A stretch of 64,000 bases of DNA from JAIQET01 sp035542575 (GTDB lineage: Bacteria > Acidobacteriota > Terriglobia > Terriglobales > Acidobacteriaceae), in NCBI GenBank assembly GCA_035542575.1, contig DATKLE010000166.1, positions 71,484-135,483 of the forward strand. The letters are read 5' to 3'. The notes under the pieces were generated by a model, which saw only the letters and a list, made by a program, of their open reading frames with translations, had not been told where the DNA came from and searched no databases. Positions 7,522 through 15,942 of this stretch are shown piece after piece. Made by a program: the position numbers and the translations under genes. The stretch's first letter is position 1, and each line of letters opens with the position of its first letter.

Positions 7522-7620
7522 GGCAGGTAAGCTCCGCCGGGTGCCCGTAGGCATCGACAGCAGAGGCTCGCTGTGACTCGTGGGACAGGTCCCAATGTGA
7601 GCGCCCGGACCGGGTTGCAA

Positions 7621-8511
7621 CTAGTGGACCTCGAAATTTCTCGGATCAAGAGTGACGTTGCTCAACACGCGGGTTGTGTTGATGTCCCACTCCACCAGCT
7701 TTGTAAAGCCACTCTGGAGCTCTTCCTGGAAGCGCAAATCGTAGTGCGACGGCAGCATCAGACCATCTTGCGACTTAAACTCGCTAAACCGCTCTTCGAT
7801 CTTGTAGCGGGTCTCTTGCTGGCGCGCACTGTCAACGTCCGGGCTGGTAGGAAACCCGCCGGTGTAGGGGCTTTCGCCGTCGCGAATCCCAGCATGTACC
7901 GTCGCATTGTACACGGTCATCACGTGGCGGAAGGTCTCAGGCTCGAAGTAGAGGGTGATGGTCATGTCCGTGCTTTTCTTTGGGTGATAGGAAAGAGCGT
8001 AGAGCTTCCTGTCATCTACGTCCTTCAAGCCCTCAAACCGGAGCTTTGCTTTGCGGGAGTCCAAGTCAAGCAAGGGCCAACTGGTGGACAAGACTCCGCC
8101 CAGCAAGCCTTCGCGCAAGGGCAAGTCCTCGGCACGCAGAAATTGGCCAAATTCAGACCGGCTCTTGTCCTCATAGGTGCCCGCCACACTGGTCTTCGCA
8201 CCGTCGCAGATAAACTGCTCGCCCCGATATTGCAGCGCGTTCACTTTCAGCACTATGTTGAACTTGCGTCCCTCGGAAGCCAGCACTGCCTTGCCATCGA
8301 CCGAGCCCGAACCACTTACCAGTATTCTGTAAACCGCCTTTCCTTCGATGACGCGGGTCTTTGCCGCAGCCCGTACTTCGGCCTTGCCGATGGAATCGAG
8401 ATGGCGGTGCAGCACTTCCTCTGGCGTCAGAGCGCCCTCCGCAGCGGCGGCAGGAATTGCCAGGACGCACAGGACACATACGACAACAACGTTCTTGACG
8501 TGTAGAAACAT
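7621..8511 (-). CDS. Secreted hypothetical protein, LolA-like outer-membrane-lipoprotein-sorting fold possible
   Basis: The 296-residue protein starts at ATG 8511, eight bases after AAGGAGGT. Residues 1-24 form a signal peptide (hydrophobic VVVVCVLCVLAIPAAAA, cleavage after AAA). The mature part begins with LTPEEVLHRHLDSIGKAE, then alternates beta-strand stretches with a DSRKAKLRFEGLKDVDDRKLYALSYHPK segment and a LYFEPETFRHVMTVY segment. The pattern 'helix with a substrate-count repeat, then strands ending in a DP-x-T-F-R statement' is common in acidobacterial periplasmic proteins related to LolA/LolB folds. I see no catalytic motif. It is a single gene with no operon partner. Its function is unknown. 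Confidence 0.8.
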   Translation of the reverse strand: MFLHVKNVVVVCVLCVLAIPAAAAEGALTPEEVLHRHLDSIGKAEVRAAAKTRVIEGKAVYRILVSGSGSVDGKAVLASEGRKFNIVLKVNALQYRGEQFICDGAKTSVAGTYEDKSRSEFGQFLRAEDLPLREGLLGGVLSTSWPLLDLDSRKAKLRFEGLKDVDDRKLYALSYHPKKSTDMTITLYFEPETFRHVMTVYNATVHAGIRDGESPYTGGFPTSPDVDSARQQETRYKIEERFSEFKSQDGLMLPSHYDLRFQEELQSGFTKLVEWDINTTRVLSNVTLDPRNFEVH

Positions 8512-8704
8512 TCGACCTCCTTGCTAATGCTTATGCTTACGACTCATTTCTGAAGCGCACAGTACACATTACCGCTGGTGCCGACGCTTTGATCGCTTTG
8601 CGGGATTTCGTGGTGCATTACCAGGCCGGAGTGTGAGCAAACCGGCCGCCCAGATGTGTGGCAGCGGTACGAAAGCAAGCTGCCACAGGCAGTGAACCAC
8701 GTAG

Positions 8705-8752
8705 ACACTCTTCCCTCCTGCGTATGCGTCGGAGGAAGAACGCCAAGAGTGT
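8705..8752. repeat. Extended imperfect inverted repeat
   Basis: ACACTCTT (8705-8712) pairs with AAGAGTGT (8745-8752), and the inner CTTCCCTCC pairs with GGAGGAAG with one bulge. Together they make a long hairpin in non-coding DNA. Confidence 0.4.
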
Positions 8753-8895
8753 ATCTCCAAAGAACCGGTTCCGCGTCGATATAAAGCCTACCGCAGATGA
8801 CACTCTGTGACTGCGCTCACTAATGCAGGTGACCTTACGCACACGAAAAACGGACGGAGGCGGCGAGAATAATGTCTACAGCCATTCATTCCAGG

Positions 8896-8937
8896 GCCCC
8901 GCGCTGAAAGAAGCTGGGAGACGCGGGGCTCATTTTC
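8896..8937 (+). terminator. GCCCCGCG hairpin with T-rich tail
   Basis: GCCCCGCG (8896-8903) and CGCGGGGC (8922-8929) are perfect inverted repeats over 8 bp with an 18-base loop, followed by TCATTTTC. It is terminator-like on the plus strand, although no plus-strand gene precedes it. Confidence 0.35.
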
Positions 8938-9155
8938 ATGGTGCCAGCCTGGTTAAGTTTCCTAATCCGCGAAGCCTGCCTCGGGACTAGCCGCAACAGG
9001 AATCCTCTGGGCGCACCGAGGTTCACGATCTATTACGGAGGTGCCACTGGCCGGTTACCCGTCCCCTTGATGCTGTCCTTTGGTGACACAACCACTCACT
9101 CAACCGGGCGTATGCTTGAGGCATTTCGCGAGGTCCGGCGGTTCGCGGCAATACC

Positions 9156-9983
9156 ATGGAATGTCCGCATTGTCACCGGCAAACTGGTGCTCGCTCACAG
9201 CGTTGCCAATCCTGCGGTGGAGTGATTCCGCCAGCGCAACATCTGCTGGAAGAGTCGGGTATCATTCTTCCCGCGAGCCCCACCGCACCTCCGACCGCAG
9301 TGCGCACCATCGTGCGAAATCCGACCTCGTTCCGAGCGGCTCGACTGGGAGACCGGTTCATCGCATTTGTGCTCGATACCATGGTTCTTTTCGGGCTGCT
9401 CGCCATTGTGGATGCCTGGGTTTTCATGCGCTGGGGGAGGGTTGAGGGAACGGCATTGAGTCTGACCAGCGCATCCCTGCTGATCGCTGGAATTCTCAAT
9501 ACTCTGATCCTGTTTGCCTACGGCTGGCTGCTGGAGGCCAGCGTGGGCGCCACCCTGGGGAAGGCAATCGTGGGTATCCGCGTGGTCAGAACCGGGGTGC
9601 GGACGGCGCTGGCGGCCTCGGCGATTCGCAACGGGCTGCGGGTCGTGGATGGACTGGGCTTTTACCTGATCGGAGCAGTTGTCGCCGGTTGTTCCAGACT
9701 GCATCAGCGTCTGGGAGATATCTGCGCCGGGACCGCAGTGGTGGAAGGCGAGTTTGGGCCGGGAATCAAGCTCTTGACCCTGGCTTTGTGGATCGGGACC
9801 CTGGCGGGAGCGGGCTGGGCCGTTCCCCGCATCTGTTCGGAGAATGCGGCGCAGATGCCCGCATATTTGAACCAGGTGGTTGTGCAGGTCGGAAGCAGCG
9901 AGAGCGCGGCGTATCTCCGAGTCGCAGGTTTCCGCATTGATCTGCGGCGGACCACTGCCAGCGCGACCGCGCGGCACATGTAA
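9156..9983 (+). CDS. Zinc-ribbon and RDD-domain membrane protein
   Basis: The N-terminus is a zinc ribbon (MECPHCHRQTG...CQSCGG, two C-x2-C pairs at residues 3-6 and 17-20). The RDD domain follows at about residues 60-195. Its signature R-x-x-D is seen in RLGDRFIAFVLDT, the second Asp motif region is ASVGATLGKAIVGIRVV, and RLGDICAGTAVV is the usual closing strand. Three hydrophobic segments lie within the domain and a fourth at about 205-225. RDD proteins are inner-membrane proteins of mostly unknown role, sometimes linked to ion transport. The start is ATG 9156 without a strong ribosome-binding site. The gene stands alone and converges on the PilZ gene, with 15 bases between the stops. Confidence 0.85.
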   Translation: MECPHCHRQTGARSQRCQSCGGVIPPAQHLLEESGIILPASPTAPPTAVRTIVRNPTSFRAARLGDRFIAFVLDTMVLFGLLAIVDAWVFMRWGRVEGTALSLTSASLLIAGILNTLILFAYGWLLEASVGATLGKAIVGIRVVRTGVRTALAASAIRNGLRVVDGLGFYLIGAVVAGCSRLHQRLGDICAGTAVVEGEFGPGIKLLTLALWIGTLAGAGWAVPRICSENAAQMPAYLNQVVVQVGSSESAAYLRVAGFRIDLRRTTASATARHM

Positions 9984-9998
9984 GCCTGCTGGATTTCC

Positions 9999-11141
9999 TT
10001 ACTGCGAGGCGACCTCTTCCGAGTTGCGCTGCTTGCGCAGTTCGGCGAGGAATTCCTCCTGGCTGAGAGATTCGTGGTGGCGGAGGAGTTCGAGCAGGGA
10101 GTCTTCAATTTCCGGCGCTGGGGCAGAGTTGTAACTCTCGTCGGCCGCCAGAGCGCGGGCAGTGATCAGCAGCTCGGGCGTGGTTCCGGGCTGGCTGGTG
10201 AGGAATTCGATGAAGCTGGCGACCTGGGCGCGCTGCTCGGGGGTAGCTGAGGCGAACTCGATGCCCATGCCAAATTCAGGGTGCATCACCCGCACCATGC
10301 CTTCGGCTTCGACCGCGATGTCGCCGGCCTTCAGGCAGAGGTTGATTCCCGAGCGCTCAGGGAAGGGCGATACGGTTTCCACGTAGCATCCCCCGAGGCT
10401 GAGATCGGTGAGCTTGCATTCCGAGACCGGATCGGGCTCTTCCGGAGGGAGCTCCTGAGCGTTGCCGACGACCCAGTCGTGCAGGCTGGCGTGCAGGTTG
10501 TCGGGGAGATCAACAAAGCGAATGCCGGATTGTCCGTTGGGATTGGCCCAGCAGACTTCGCCGCGGAGGTCAAAATCGCCGACGCCATCGGCGAGACTGA
10601 ACCGAACGCCCAGGGAAGCGGCGGGACATAGTGGCTGGGCCGCAAGCACGTCCATGCCGTCTTCGCTGAGATCGAGCAGGATCCCTTCCATCTCCGGCCC
10701 GTTGGGTTCGCCGTTCCCGTTATGCAAGCGGAGCTGGACCGGGACTTGGACGGCCACGCGGAAGCTGCGGCGGCGCTCGCGCTTGATTAACGCGATGGCA
10801 GCGCGCAGGCTGCCTTCCGCCTGCGACTCAGTAATCGGTTTGTAGAGTACGAAGTTGGCGCCAGCGCCGAAGACGTTGCGCACGCGGGTCTTGTCGCTCA
10901 GCAAGGCGACGGTTACCGCGGTGTTTCCGGATGAGGGCCGGGTGGCATTCTGCAGCACCAGGGCAGCGCTGTGCGGGTCGTCGTAGTCAACGATGACAGC
11001 GTCAAACTTCTGCTCGGTCAGGCGGACCAGGGCATCGGGATAACCGCAGGACTGCACGCCGACACCGGAACCGGACAGGACCGGAGTGAGCACGGCTGCC
11101 GCTTCGTCGTCTTTGGAAACCAGCAATGCCTGAAACGTCAT
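9999..11141 (-). CDS. Receiver-like and double PilZ domain protein (c-di-GMP effector candidate)
   Basis: Of 380 residues, 1-115 look like a degenerate response-regulator receiver: LLVSKDDEA at the first strand and a VIVDYDD site with Asp, but the conserved Lys region reads VLYKPIT. Residues about 118-225 form a first PilZ domain (RERRRSFRV for the RxxxR motif, LDLSEDGM for D/N-x-S-x-x-G). A second, shorter PilZ-like domain at 240-340 has TDLSLGGCYVET but only weak R-x-x-x-R. The C-terminus is acidic and helical. PilZ domains bind cyclic di-GMP and control motility, polysaccharide export or gene expression. It is transcribed after the 82-residue coiled-coil gene, 27 bases apart, so the two are probably one operon. 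Confidence 0.85.
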   Translation of the reverse strand: MTFQALLVSKDDEAAAVLTPVLSGSGVGVQSCGYPDALVRLTEQKFDAVIVDYDDPHSAALVLQNATRPSSGNTAVTVALLSDKTRVRNVFGAGANFVLYKPITESQAEGSLRAAIALIKRERRRSFRVAVQVPVQLRLHNGNGEPNGPEMEGILLDLSEDGMDVLAAQPLCPAASLGVRFSLADGVGDFDLRGEVCWANPNGQSGIRFVDLPDNLHASLHDWVVGNAQELPPEEPDPVSECKLTDLSLGGCYVETVSPFPERSGINLCLKAGDIAVEAEGMVRVMHPEFGMGIEFASATPEQRAQVASFIEFLTSQPGTTPELLITARALAADESYNSAPAPEIEDSLLELLRHHESLSQEEFLAELRKQRNSEEVASQ

Positions 11142-11168
11142 AAGCCGCCGACCTGCCGCCAGTGGAAT

Positions 11169-11417
11169 TTACGGCCAACGAGGAGCGCGATTAGCCGGCT
11201 TGGCAGGCTGTGCCTGGTTGCTCGCCGAGGCGGCACGCGACATGGGCTGGGCTTCCTCTTCGGTCTCCGCCAGCACCATGCTGTCGTCGTCGCTATCGGT
11301 CAACAGAGGGGCGACTTCCCGCAGCTTATCCGCCGCCTGCTGCAGGGCCTCAATCTGCTTGGCCAACTGGGCATACTTGGCTTGCTTACGGCGCAAGACC
11401 TCGTGAATGTCTTTCAT
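11169..11417 (-). CDS. Small coiled-coil protein upstream of the PilZ gene
   Basis: I do not recognise a family. The start is ATG 11417, behind an AAAGGGGG ribosome-binding site; an upstream in-frame start at 11462 is less likely. The 82 residues begin MKDIHEVLRRKQAKYAQ and continue as one amphipathic helix with heptad-like spacing to about residue 40. A TDSDDD acidic patch and an Ala/Gln/Pro-rich tail follow. It is cytoplasmic, with no membrane segment. The 27-base spacing to the PilZ gene suggests co-expression and perhaps interaction with it. Confidence 0.65.
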   Translation of the reverse strand: MKDIHEVLRRKQAKYAQLAKQIEALQQAADKLREVAPLLTDSDDDSMVLAETEEEAQPMSRAASASNQAQPAKPANRAPRWP

Positions 11418-11769
11418 ACAACCCCCTTTAGCGAATTTACGGACGCAGGCAGACGGGGTCAACGGTTATCCCCGAAGGGCAGATTACGGGGGTAACCCGG
11501 AGGCGTTCCACACTTGGGGAAGTGGTTGGACGGATGCGGGTTAGAGGGGAGCAAACGACTCCCAAAGACGAGCCGCGGCAGAGGATAGCCGTTTGGTGCC
11601 ATGCGATGGCACGAAGGTGGGATTTACAGGTTCCACCCCAGCACGTAGCTTGGACGTGAGCAGTTCTGGGGGAGGGCTGTTCGGGCGTCCCACGATCCGC
11701 GAGGATCTGGGGCGCTTCTTATTTGGGGCAAAGTTCCGTCGGATGGTCTGCTTTGCGCGCGTGGCGAAA
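11418..11769. other. Gene-free gap
   Basis: About 350 bases between divergent minus-strand units. Apart from a short hairpin around TGGTGCCATGCGATGGCACG (about 11594-11613) I see no gene, promoter of note or repeat. Confidence 0.4.
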
Positions 11770-12663
11770 CTACGGCGTGACCATCATTCCGTGGATCATG
11801 CCGGCACTGTCGGTGTAGCGTCCCACCATGGCTCCGCCGTTGTTGAGCCCGCGCAGCCGGGTCTCCACCGAACCCGGAAACATCACGTTGGTGAACCTGG
11901 CGGCGGACTTGCGGTACCCGGAGAAGGGCCCGCTTGCGCTGGCGCCGTGTAGCCCGACAATCACGCCACGGTCGTTGATCCTATCGGCGGCCGTCACCGC
12001 GGCGCCGGGAAAATCGATGTCGGTAAAGGTTCCGCTGTCGAGCAAGAAGCCGTGCTGCATTCCTGCGACGTCGATGTACAGCCCGACGATCTGGCCTGCG
12101 GTGTTGATGCCCAGCGCTTCCGTGATGGCATTGGCGTTCGGGTCATCGATGGTGGTGTAGGTTCCGTTGGCCAGCATGAAGCCGTGGAAGACGCCGCCGC
12201 TGTCCACGTAGAATCCGACCACGGTCCCGGCCTTGTTGATGCTCCAGGCATTGGTCAAGACCGAGCCGGGGGGATCGATGGTGGTGTAGGTCCCCTTGCT
12301 GAACACGAATCCGTGCTGCACGCCGCTGTCGTCGTTGAACCACCGTACGACTTGGTTGGAGTCGTTGATTCCGTAGGCAAATGACTGGGTCGCCCCCGGC
12401 GGGTTGAGGAACTTGAAGGTTCGATTGATCAGCACCCAGGCTTGCGCGAGCGCGCCTGCGTCGGTGCAGTGCAAGCCATTGCCGCAATCGAAGCCGACGA
12501 CCACGCCCCTATTGTTGATGGCATTGGCGTCGGTCTCCGTAGCGCCGGGAACATCGATGGTGGTGAAAACGGGAACGTTCTGGGCGTGGACATTGTGAAC
12601 CGGAAGCAGCAGCGCCAGGGCAAGTGACCAGCGGAACAGCGGCAAGATTCTGGACCGCGTCAT
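11770..12663 (-). CDS. Secreted HAF-repeat extracellular protein
   Basis: The 297-residue protein starts at ATG 12663, four bases after AGGAGGGG. A signal peptide covers residues 1-27 (ALALLLPVHNVHA). The rest is built of about six repeats of 40-45 residues. Each carries a F-x-x-I-D-x-P-G-A motif (FTTIDVPGAT, YTTIDPPGS, YTTIDDPN, FTDIDFPGA) followed by A-x-x-I-N-x-x-G-x-V-V-G. This is the HAF extracellular repeat, which probably folds as a beta-propeller-like surface protein. Function is unknown; such proteins are numerous in acidobacteria. It is a single gene. Confidence 0.88.
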   Translation of the reverse strand: MTRSRILPLFRWSLALALLLPVHNVHAQNVPVFTTIDVPGATETDANAINNRGVVVGFDCGNGLHCTDAGALAQAWVLINRTFKFLNPPGATQSFAYGINDSNQVVRWFNDDSGVQHGFVFSKGTYTTIDPPGSVLTNAWSINKAGTVVGFYVDSGGVFHGFMLANGTYTTIDDPNANAITEALGINTAGQIVGLYIDVAGMQHGFLLDSGTFTDIDFPGAAVTAADRINDRGVIVGLHGASASGPFSGYRKSAARFTNVMFPGSVETRLRGLNNGGAMVGRYTDSAGMIHGMMVTP

Positions 12664-12859
12664 TGCCCCTCCTAGAACGGCAGGGGCGATATCGTATGAA
12701 GCACCTGCTCAGGTGTCAAGCCGGGTCTTGTGGGGGGAGTCTTTTTTCTTCGGGAGAGTTGGCCGGCACCCTGGAGAAAACCGGGGGACGCGACCCAGAT
12801 CGAAATGGCGAACACCAGGTTTCCTGAGGATGGTGAGCCAGACTACAATTCGCTAGGCT

Positions 12860-12936
12860 GGACCCGTAGCTCAAGTGGATAGAGCACTGCGCTTCGAACG
12901 CAGGGGTTGGGAGTTCAAGTCTCTCCGGGTCCGCCA
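12860..12936 (+). tRNA. tRNA-Arg (anticodon TCG), CCA encoded
   Basis: The cloverleaf is complete. The acceptor GGACCCG (12860-12866) pairs with CGGGTCC (12926-12932). The anticodon stem CTGCG/CGCAG encloses CTTCGAA with TCG at 12894-12896, and the T-arm loop is TTCAAGT. The discriminator is G12933, followed by a genomic CCA (12934-12936). A TACAAT box at 12844-12849 is placed to start transcription a few bases upstream. Confidence 0.95.
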
Positions 12937-12958
12937 CGATGCCTTGCAGATCCCACTA

Positions 12959-12979
12959 GAGGGGCTGGCCGAACCCCTC
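12959..12979. terminator. Hairpin after tRNA-Arg
   Basis: GAGGGG (12959-12964) and CCCCTC (12974-12979) form a 6-bp stem 23 bases after the tRNA. No T-run follows, so it may be a processing signal and not a terminator. Confidence 0.3.
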
Positions 12980-13071
12980 AATGTGATAATTGGGGCTGTT
13001 TACGCCATTTACGCTAAGAAGCTCGTCTATGAGTTGCCTTTCCGAACCACATGCAGACCATGAATTCAAGA

Positions 13072-13094
13072 GCGGGAGGTCATCCCGCCCTTTT
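13072..13094 (+). terminator. Rho-independent terminator
   Basis: GCGGGA (13072-13077), a five-base loop and TCCCGC (13083-13088) are followed by CCTTTTGTTGTTGT. It lies 136 bases past the tRNA and is the likely end of the tRNA transcript. Confidence 0.6.
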
Positions 13095-13131
13095 GTTGTT
13101 GTGGTGGTGCGGAATCATGCGAGGGATTCGC

Positions 13132-14031
13132 TCAGGAACCGGCGCGTTTGCCGTAAACGAAGGAATACATCAGCCACTGCTGGTCTGGCGGCAACGTGGG
13201 GTCGCCAGGAATGAGCATGTAGAATTCTTTACCTTGGTTAAAGAAAACACCCTTGCCAACAAGACTGACGTAGTACTCGGGAATCAGTATAGTACTGGTA
13301 AATGAGCAATCGTGGTTGACGGTAACTTTTCCCTGCACCCAAGTTTCAACTGGCGGATGATCTGCATATTTCTCATACATCTTCCCTGTATAGTCGCCGG
13401 TCATGGAGATGTTTTCTCGAATCAGTACGGTGTCTGCAATGACGTTGGTCGGTTGATCCGTGATCATGTTTTCGATGCCTAAGACGTAAGTACCATGCGC
13501 CGTCTGCTGACCGCAGAATCGCGGTGGTTGGCTGGACTTCGAGATGCGGTAGCCACTCCCGAGCCACGCCAGGGTGGCAATGCCGTTCTGAATGGTAGTG
13601 GGAAGGGAGCGGAACTCACGGCCGTCGTCGAAAAGCACGAAGCGTTCTTCGACCGTCGCCGACAGGCCACCCGGCAGATTGGCAACGTATGTAAACTTGC
13701 CGGTGCAGTTTCTGTTCATTTCGGTGATGGTGACTTCCACCGGAATGGCATCGAACCCACCGCTCAGGGTTCCGATGTTAATCCAGTAGTAGCCCTCACC
13801 GACGCCGTTCGGTTTGAACGTGACCAGACCGACGTTGGCGAACGTGGCCATGGAACCAAAGAAATGCAGTGGGTACACCTGTTGCGTGGGATCGAGATAG
13901 TAACTAGCGCCCGTTTCGTGCATCGCATAGGTGCCCACCATAGTCTGCAAACTGCAGTTGCCTTGGGCGACGGCGGGAACCACGACGCATAGGCAGAGAA
14001 CTAATGCCATGAACTTCAGTGTGCGAGTCAC
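13132..14031 (-). CDS. Secreted hypothetical protein
   Basis: Translation most likely starts at GTG 14031, four bases after AGGAGG, giving 299 residues; the longer frame from 14148 has no signal at its start. Residues 1-23 are a signal peptide (MALVLCLCVVVPAVAQ, cleaved after AVA). The mature part has two similar halves, each opening with a G-T-Y pattern (MVGTYAMHETGASY and TAHGTYVLGIENM), with an N/D-C in each (NRNCTGKF, NHDCSFTS). It therefore looks like a duplicated beta-sandwich or lipocalin-like domain. Many acidobacteria carry such proteins of unknown role. No neighbours on the same strand. Confidence 0.75.
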   Translation of the reverse strand: MTRTLKFMALVLCLCVVVPAVAQGNCSLQTMVGTYAMHETGASYYLDPTQQVYPLHFFGSMATFANVGLVTFKPNGVGEGYYWINIGTLSGGFDAIPVEVTITEMNRNCTGKFTYVANLPGGLSATVEERFVLFDDGREFRSLPTTIQNGIATLAWLGSGYRISKSSQPPRFCGQQTAHGTYVLGIENMITDQPTNVIADTVLIRENISMTGDYTGKMYEKYADHPPVETWVQGKVTVNHDCSFTSTILIPEYYVSLVGKGVFFNQGKEFYMLIPGDPTLPPDQQWLMYSFVYGKRAGS

Positions 14032-14872
14032 AACTCCTCCTTTCTGTCGGCCTGAATCCACGAAGTAAGTCTGGGTTGAACCTGTGATGTGCAGAATGAA
14101 ATTCGATTCCGGCCTCGGGGGTGGCATCTCGATTGGCGGGAACTGCAACTCCGCGAGGTAAATTCAAGTACCAGTTTAGTTCTGCTTTTTCAGGATGATT
14201 CAAGAAAAACTGTCAATCGATTGGACAGGCTTTCCCATTTGCGGAAAGTCGCGGCAGAGCCGGCTCAAGGTAAGAGCCATCAGAGATCATTGGTGATAAA
14301 TGGTATTACGCCAACCATTGCCGGGACGGCGGTGTCGCAATGGGACGAACGATTTAGAACCCCATAGCTGTTAGGCGTCCGTCGAAAGGTTCGAAAATGG
14401 GCCAACACTCCTGTTCATTCTGTGCGTCTGTGTCCGTCTCCGTTCCACGAACAGTCCACATCCAGGTTTGGAGGTCCTGCGGCTGGTCGGGTGTTTCGGT
14501 CAGTCCATCGCCTACCTGCAGGGCCGCTTGACCGTGTACTCGGTCTAGGTCCGGGTTAAGCCGATGGATTCTGATCGCCTTGAAGTGTTTTCTCGACCAA
14601 AACCGATGCTGGCGATTCCTTCACTCGGCTTAACGGCGATTGCGCTCAAAACCCTCCCCCGCAGGGGGCAATGGGCAGTATCGCGATTTCCAACACCTAT
14701 CGGCCCTCGGCGTCAACTTGCAGTACCAAACCGGTGATCGTTTGCCATCCTGCTGATTATGCTCAACAAATCGAGTCCCACCGGCGCATTGAACTTCCGT
14801 AAGTTGCGGACGACCGCGACTGGCACGGTAAAGTAACGCTTTATTCCACACTGGCGCATTGGAGCTCCCGCT
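14032..14872. other. Long gene-free gap
   Basis: About 840 bases without a credible gene. It contains a CCCCC-GCA-GGGGG mini-hairpin near 14654-14670 and a stretch around 14419-14450 resembling the reverse complement of the CACAGAG..ACACGGAG repeat seen elsewhere. Otherwise I see nothing. Confidence 0.4.
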
Positions 14873-15874
14873 GTGAGAACCCAACGAGTTTGGCTGCTGA
14901 TCCTGGCAGCCCTAGCGATCGGCGCGCCCCTGGCGGCACAGGACACCAGCACGCCCAAGCCGGAGGCAGGAATTATTACCGGCACGGTCACCGACGTGAA
15001 CGGCGAAATCCTTTCCGGCGCTACTGTCGTCCTCGAAGGCCCTGACCACACGAATCCCCGCAAGACCCTCTCTGACGATAACGGATTCTTCCAGTTCAAC
15101 CAACTCGATCCCGGAAGCTATCGTGTCACCATCACCGCCCCAGGGTTTGCTGACTGGACCTCGCCCGACTTTTCCCTCAATCCGGGCCAGTACTTCATCC
15201 TCACCGGCAGCCAGCTCCATATCGCCGCGGCGATGGCCACGGTAAGAGTGGTGGAGACGCCGCAGGAAGTCGCCACCGAGCAGGTCAAGATCGAGGAGAC
15301 GCAGCGTGTCTTGGGCGTCATCCCTAACTTCTACGTCGTCTATGAGCCCAGCCCCGCGCCGCTTACCACCAGGCTGAAGTTCCACCTCGCCTTGAAAACC
15401 TCTACCGACGTTGTCACTGTGCTCGGCGTAGCCACGCTTGCCGGTATCAACCAGGCGGGCGACACCCCCAACTATGTCCAGGGGGCGAAGGGCTACGGCG
15501 AGCGTTTTGGCGCGGTCGCGGCCGACGGCTTTTCCGACATCATGATCGGTGGCGCCATCCTGCCGTCGCTGCTGCGGCAGGATCCCCGCTATTACTACAG
15601 GGGAACCGGGACAAACAAGTCGCGCGCTCTCCACGCGCTCTCCAGCCCGTTCGTCTGCCGGGGCGACAATGGAAGGTTGCAGCCGAACTTCTCCAGCCTG
15701 GGTGGCGATCTGGGCTCCTCCGCGCTCTCCAACCTGTACTATCCCCCATCGAACCGGGGCGCCGGGTTGGTGTTCCAGAATTTCCTGATAACCACCGGGG
15801 AGCGCATGTTCAGCAGCCTGATGCAGGAGTTCGTCTTGAACAGGCTCACGCTCAAACCAAAATTTAAAAACTAG
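14873..15874 (+). CDS. Secreted carboxypeptidase-regulatory-domain protein
   Basis: The 333-residue protein starts at GTG 14873, 8 bases after GGAG. The signal peptide covers residues 1-22 (LLILAALAIGAPLAAQ). Residues about 33-105 are a carboxypeptidase-like regulatory (transthyretin-like) domain: IITGTVTDVNGEILSGATV, DDNGFFQFNQLDPGSYRVT, ITAPGF. The C-terminal 200 residues contain FLITTGERMFSSLMQEFVLNRLT and YYRGTGTNKSRALHALSS. That region is acidobacterium-specific, hydrophobic in places and possibly outer-membrane associated. Standalone versions of this architecture differ from the TonB-dependent fusions common in the phylum. Function unknown. Confidence 0.8.
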   Translation: MRTQRVWLLILAALAIGAPLAAQDTSTPKPEAGIITGTVTDVNGEILSGATVVLEGPDHTNPRKTLSDDNGFFQFNQLDPGSYRVTITAPGFADWTSPDFSLNPGQYFILTGSQLHIAAAMATVRVVETPQEVATEQVKIEETQRVLGVIPNFYVVYEPSPAPLTTRLKFHLALKTSTDVVTVLGVATLAGINQAGDTPNYVQGAKGYGERFGAVAADGFSDIMIGGAILPSLLRQDPRYYYRGTGTNKSRALHALSSPFVCRGDNGRLQPNFSSLGGDLGSSALSNLYYPPSNRGAGLVFQNFLITTGERMFSSLMQEFVLNRLTLKPKFKN

Positions 15875-15942
15875 TCGCGAAGGAGGCCTGCTAAAACGCG
15901 GCGGGTCGAGCGGGCATGATTGGCGGGAGGGGGTAAGATGCG

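Larger units (their letters stand above)
8512..9155. other. Gene-free gap with hairpins and a CRP-like near-match
   Basis: No convincing coding frame is present. The gap holds an imperfect extended hairpin (8705-8752), a TGTGACTGCGCTCACT sequence (8806-8821; one base off TGTGA-N6-TCACA), an AATAAT box (8868-8873) and a strong hairpin with a following T-rich tail (8896-8937). The last three could be the promoter and terminator of a short RNA of about 60 bases. Confidence 0.35.

Noticed and set aside
8569..8842. Two short minus-strand frames
   Set aside because: They lie over hairpin DNA and have no start signal, domain or codon bias.
12716..12937. 73-residue frame on the minus strand ending RLELPTPAFEAQCSIHLSYG
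   Set aside because: It is antisense to tRNA-Arg(TCG). This peptide pattern is a known false gene arising opposite tRNA genes.
14389..14530. 44-codon plus-strand frame starting ATG near 14397 after AAAGG
   Set aside because: Its peptide is Ser/Val-rich and overlaps DNA similar to the intergenic CACAGAG repeat; no membrane segment or conserved motif.
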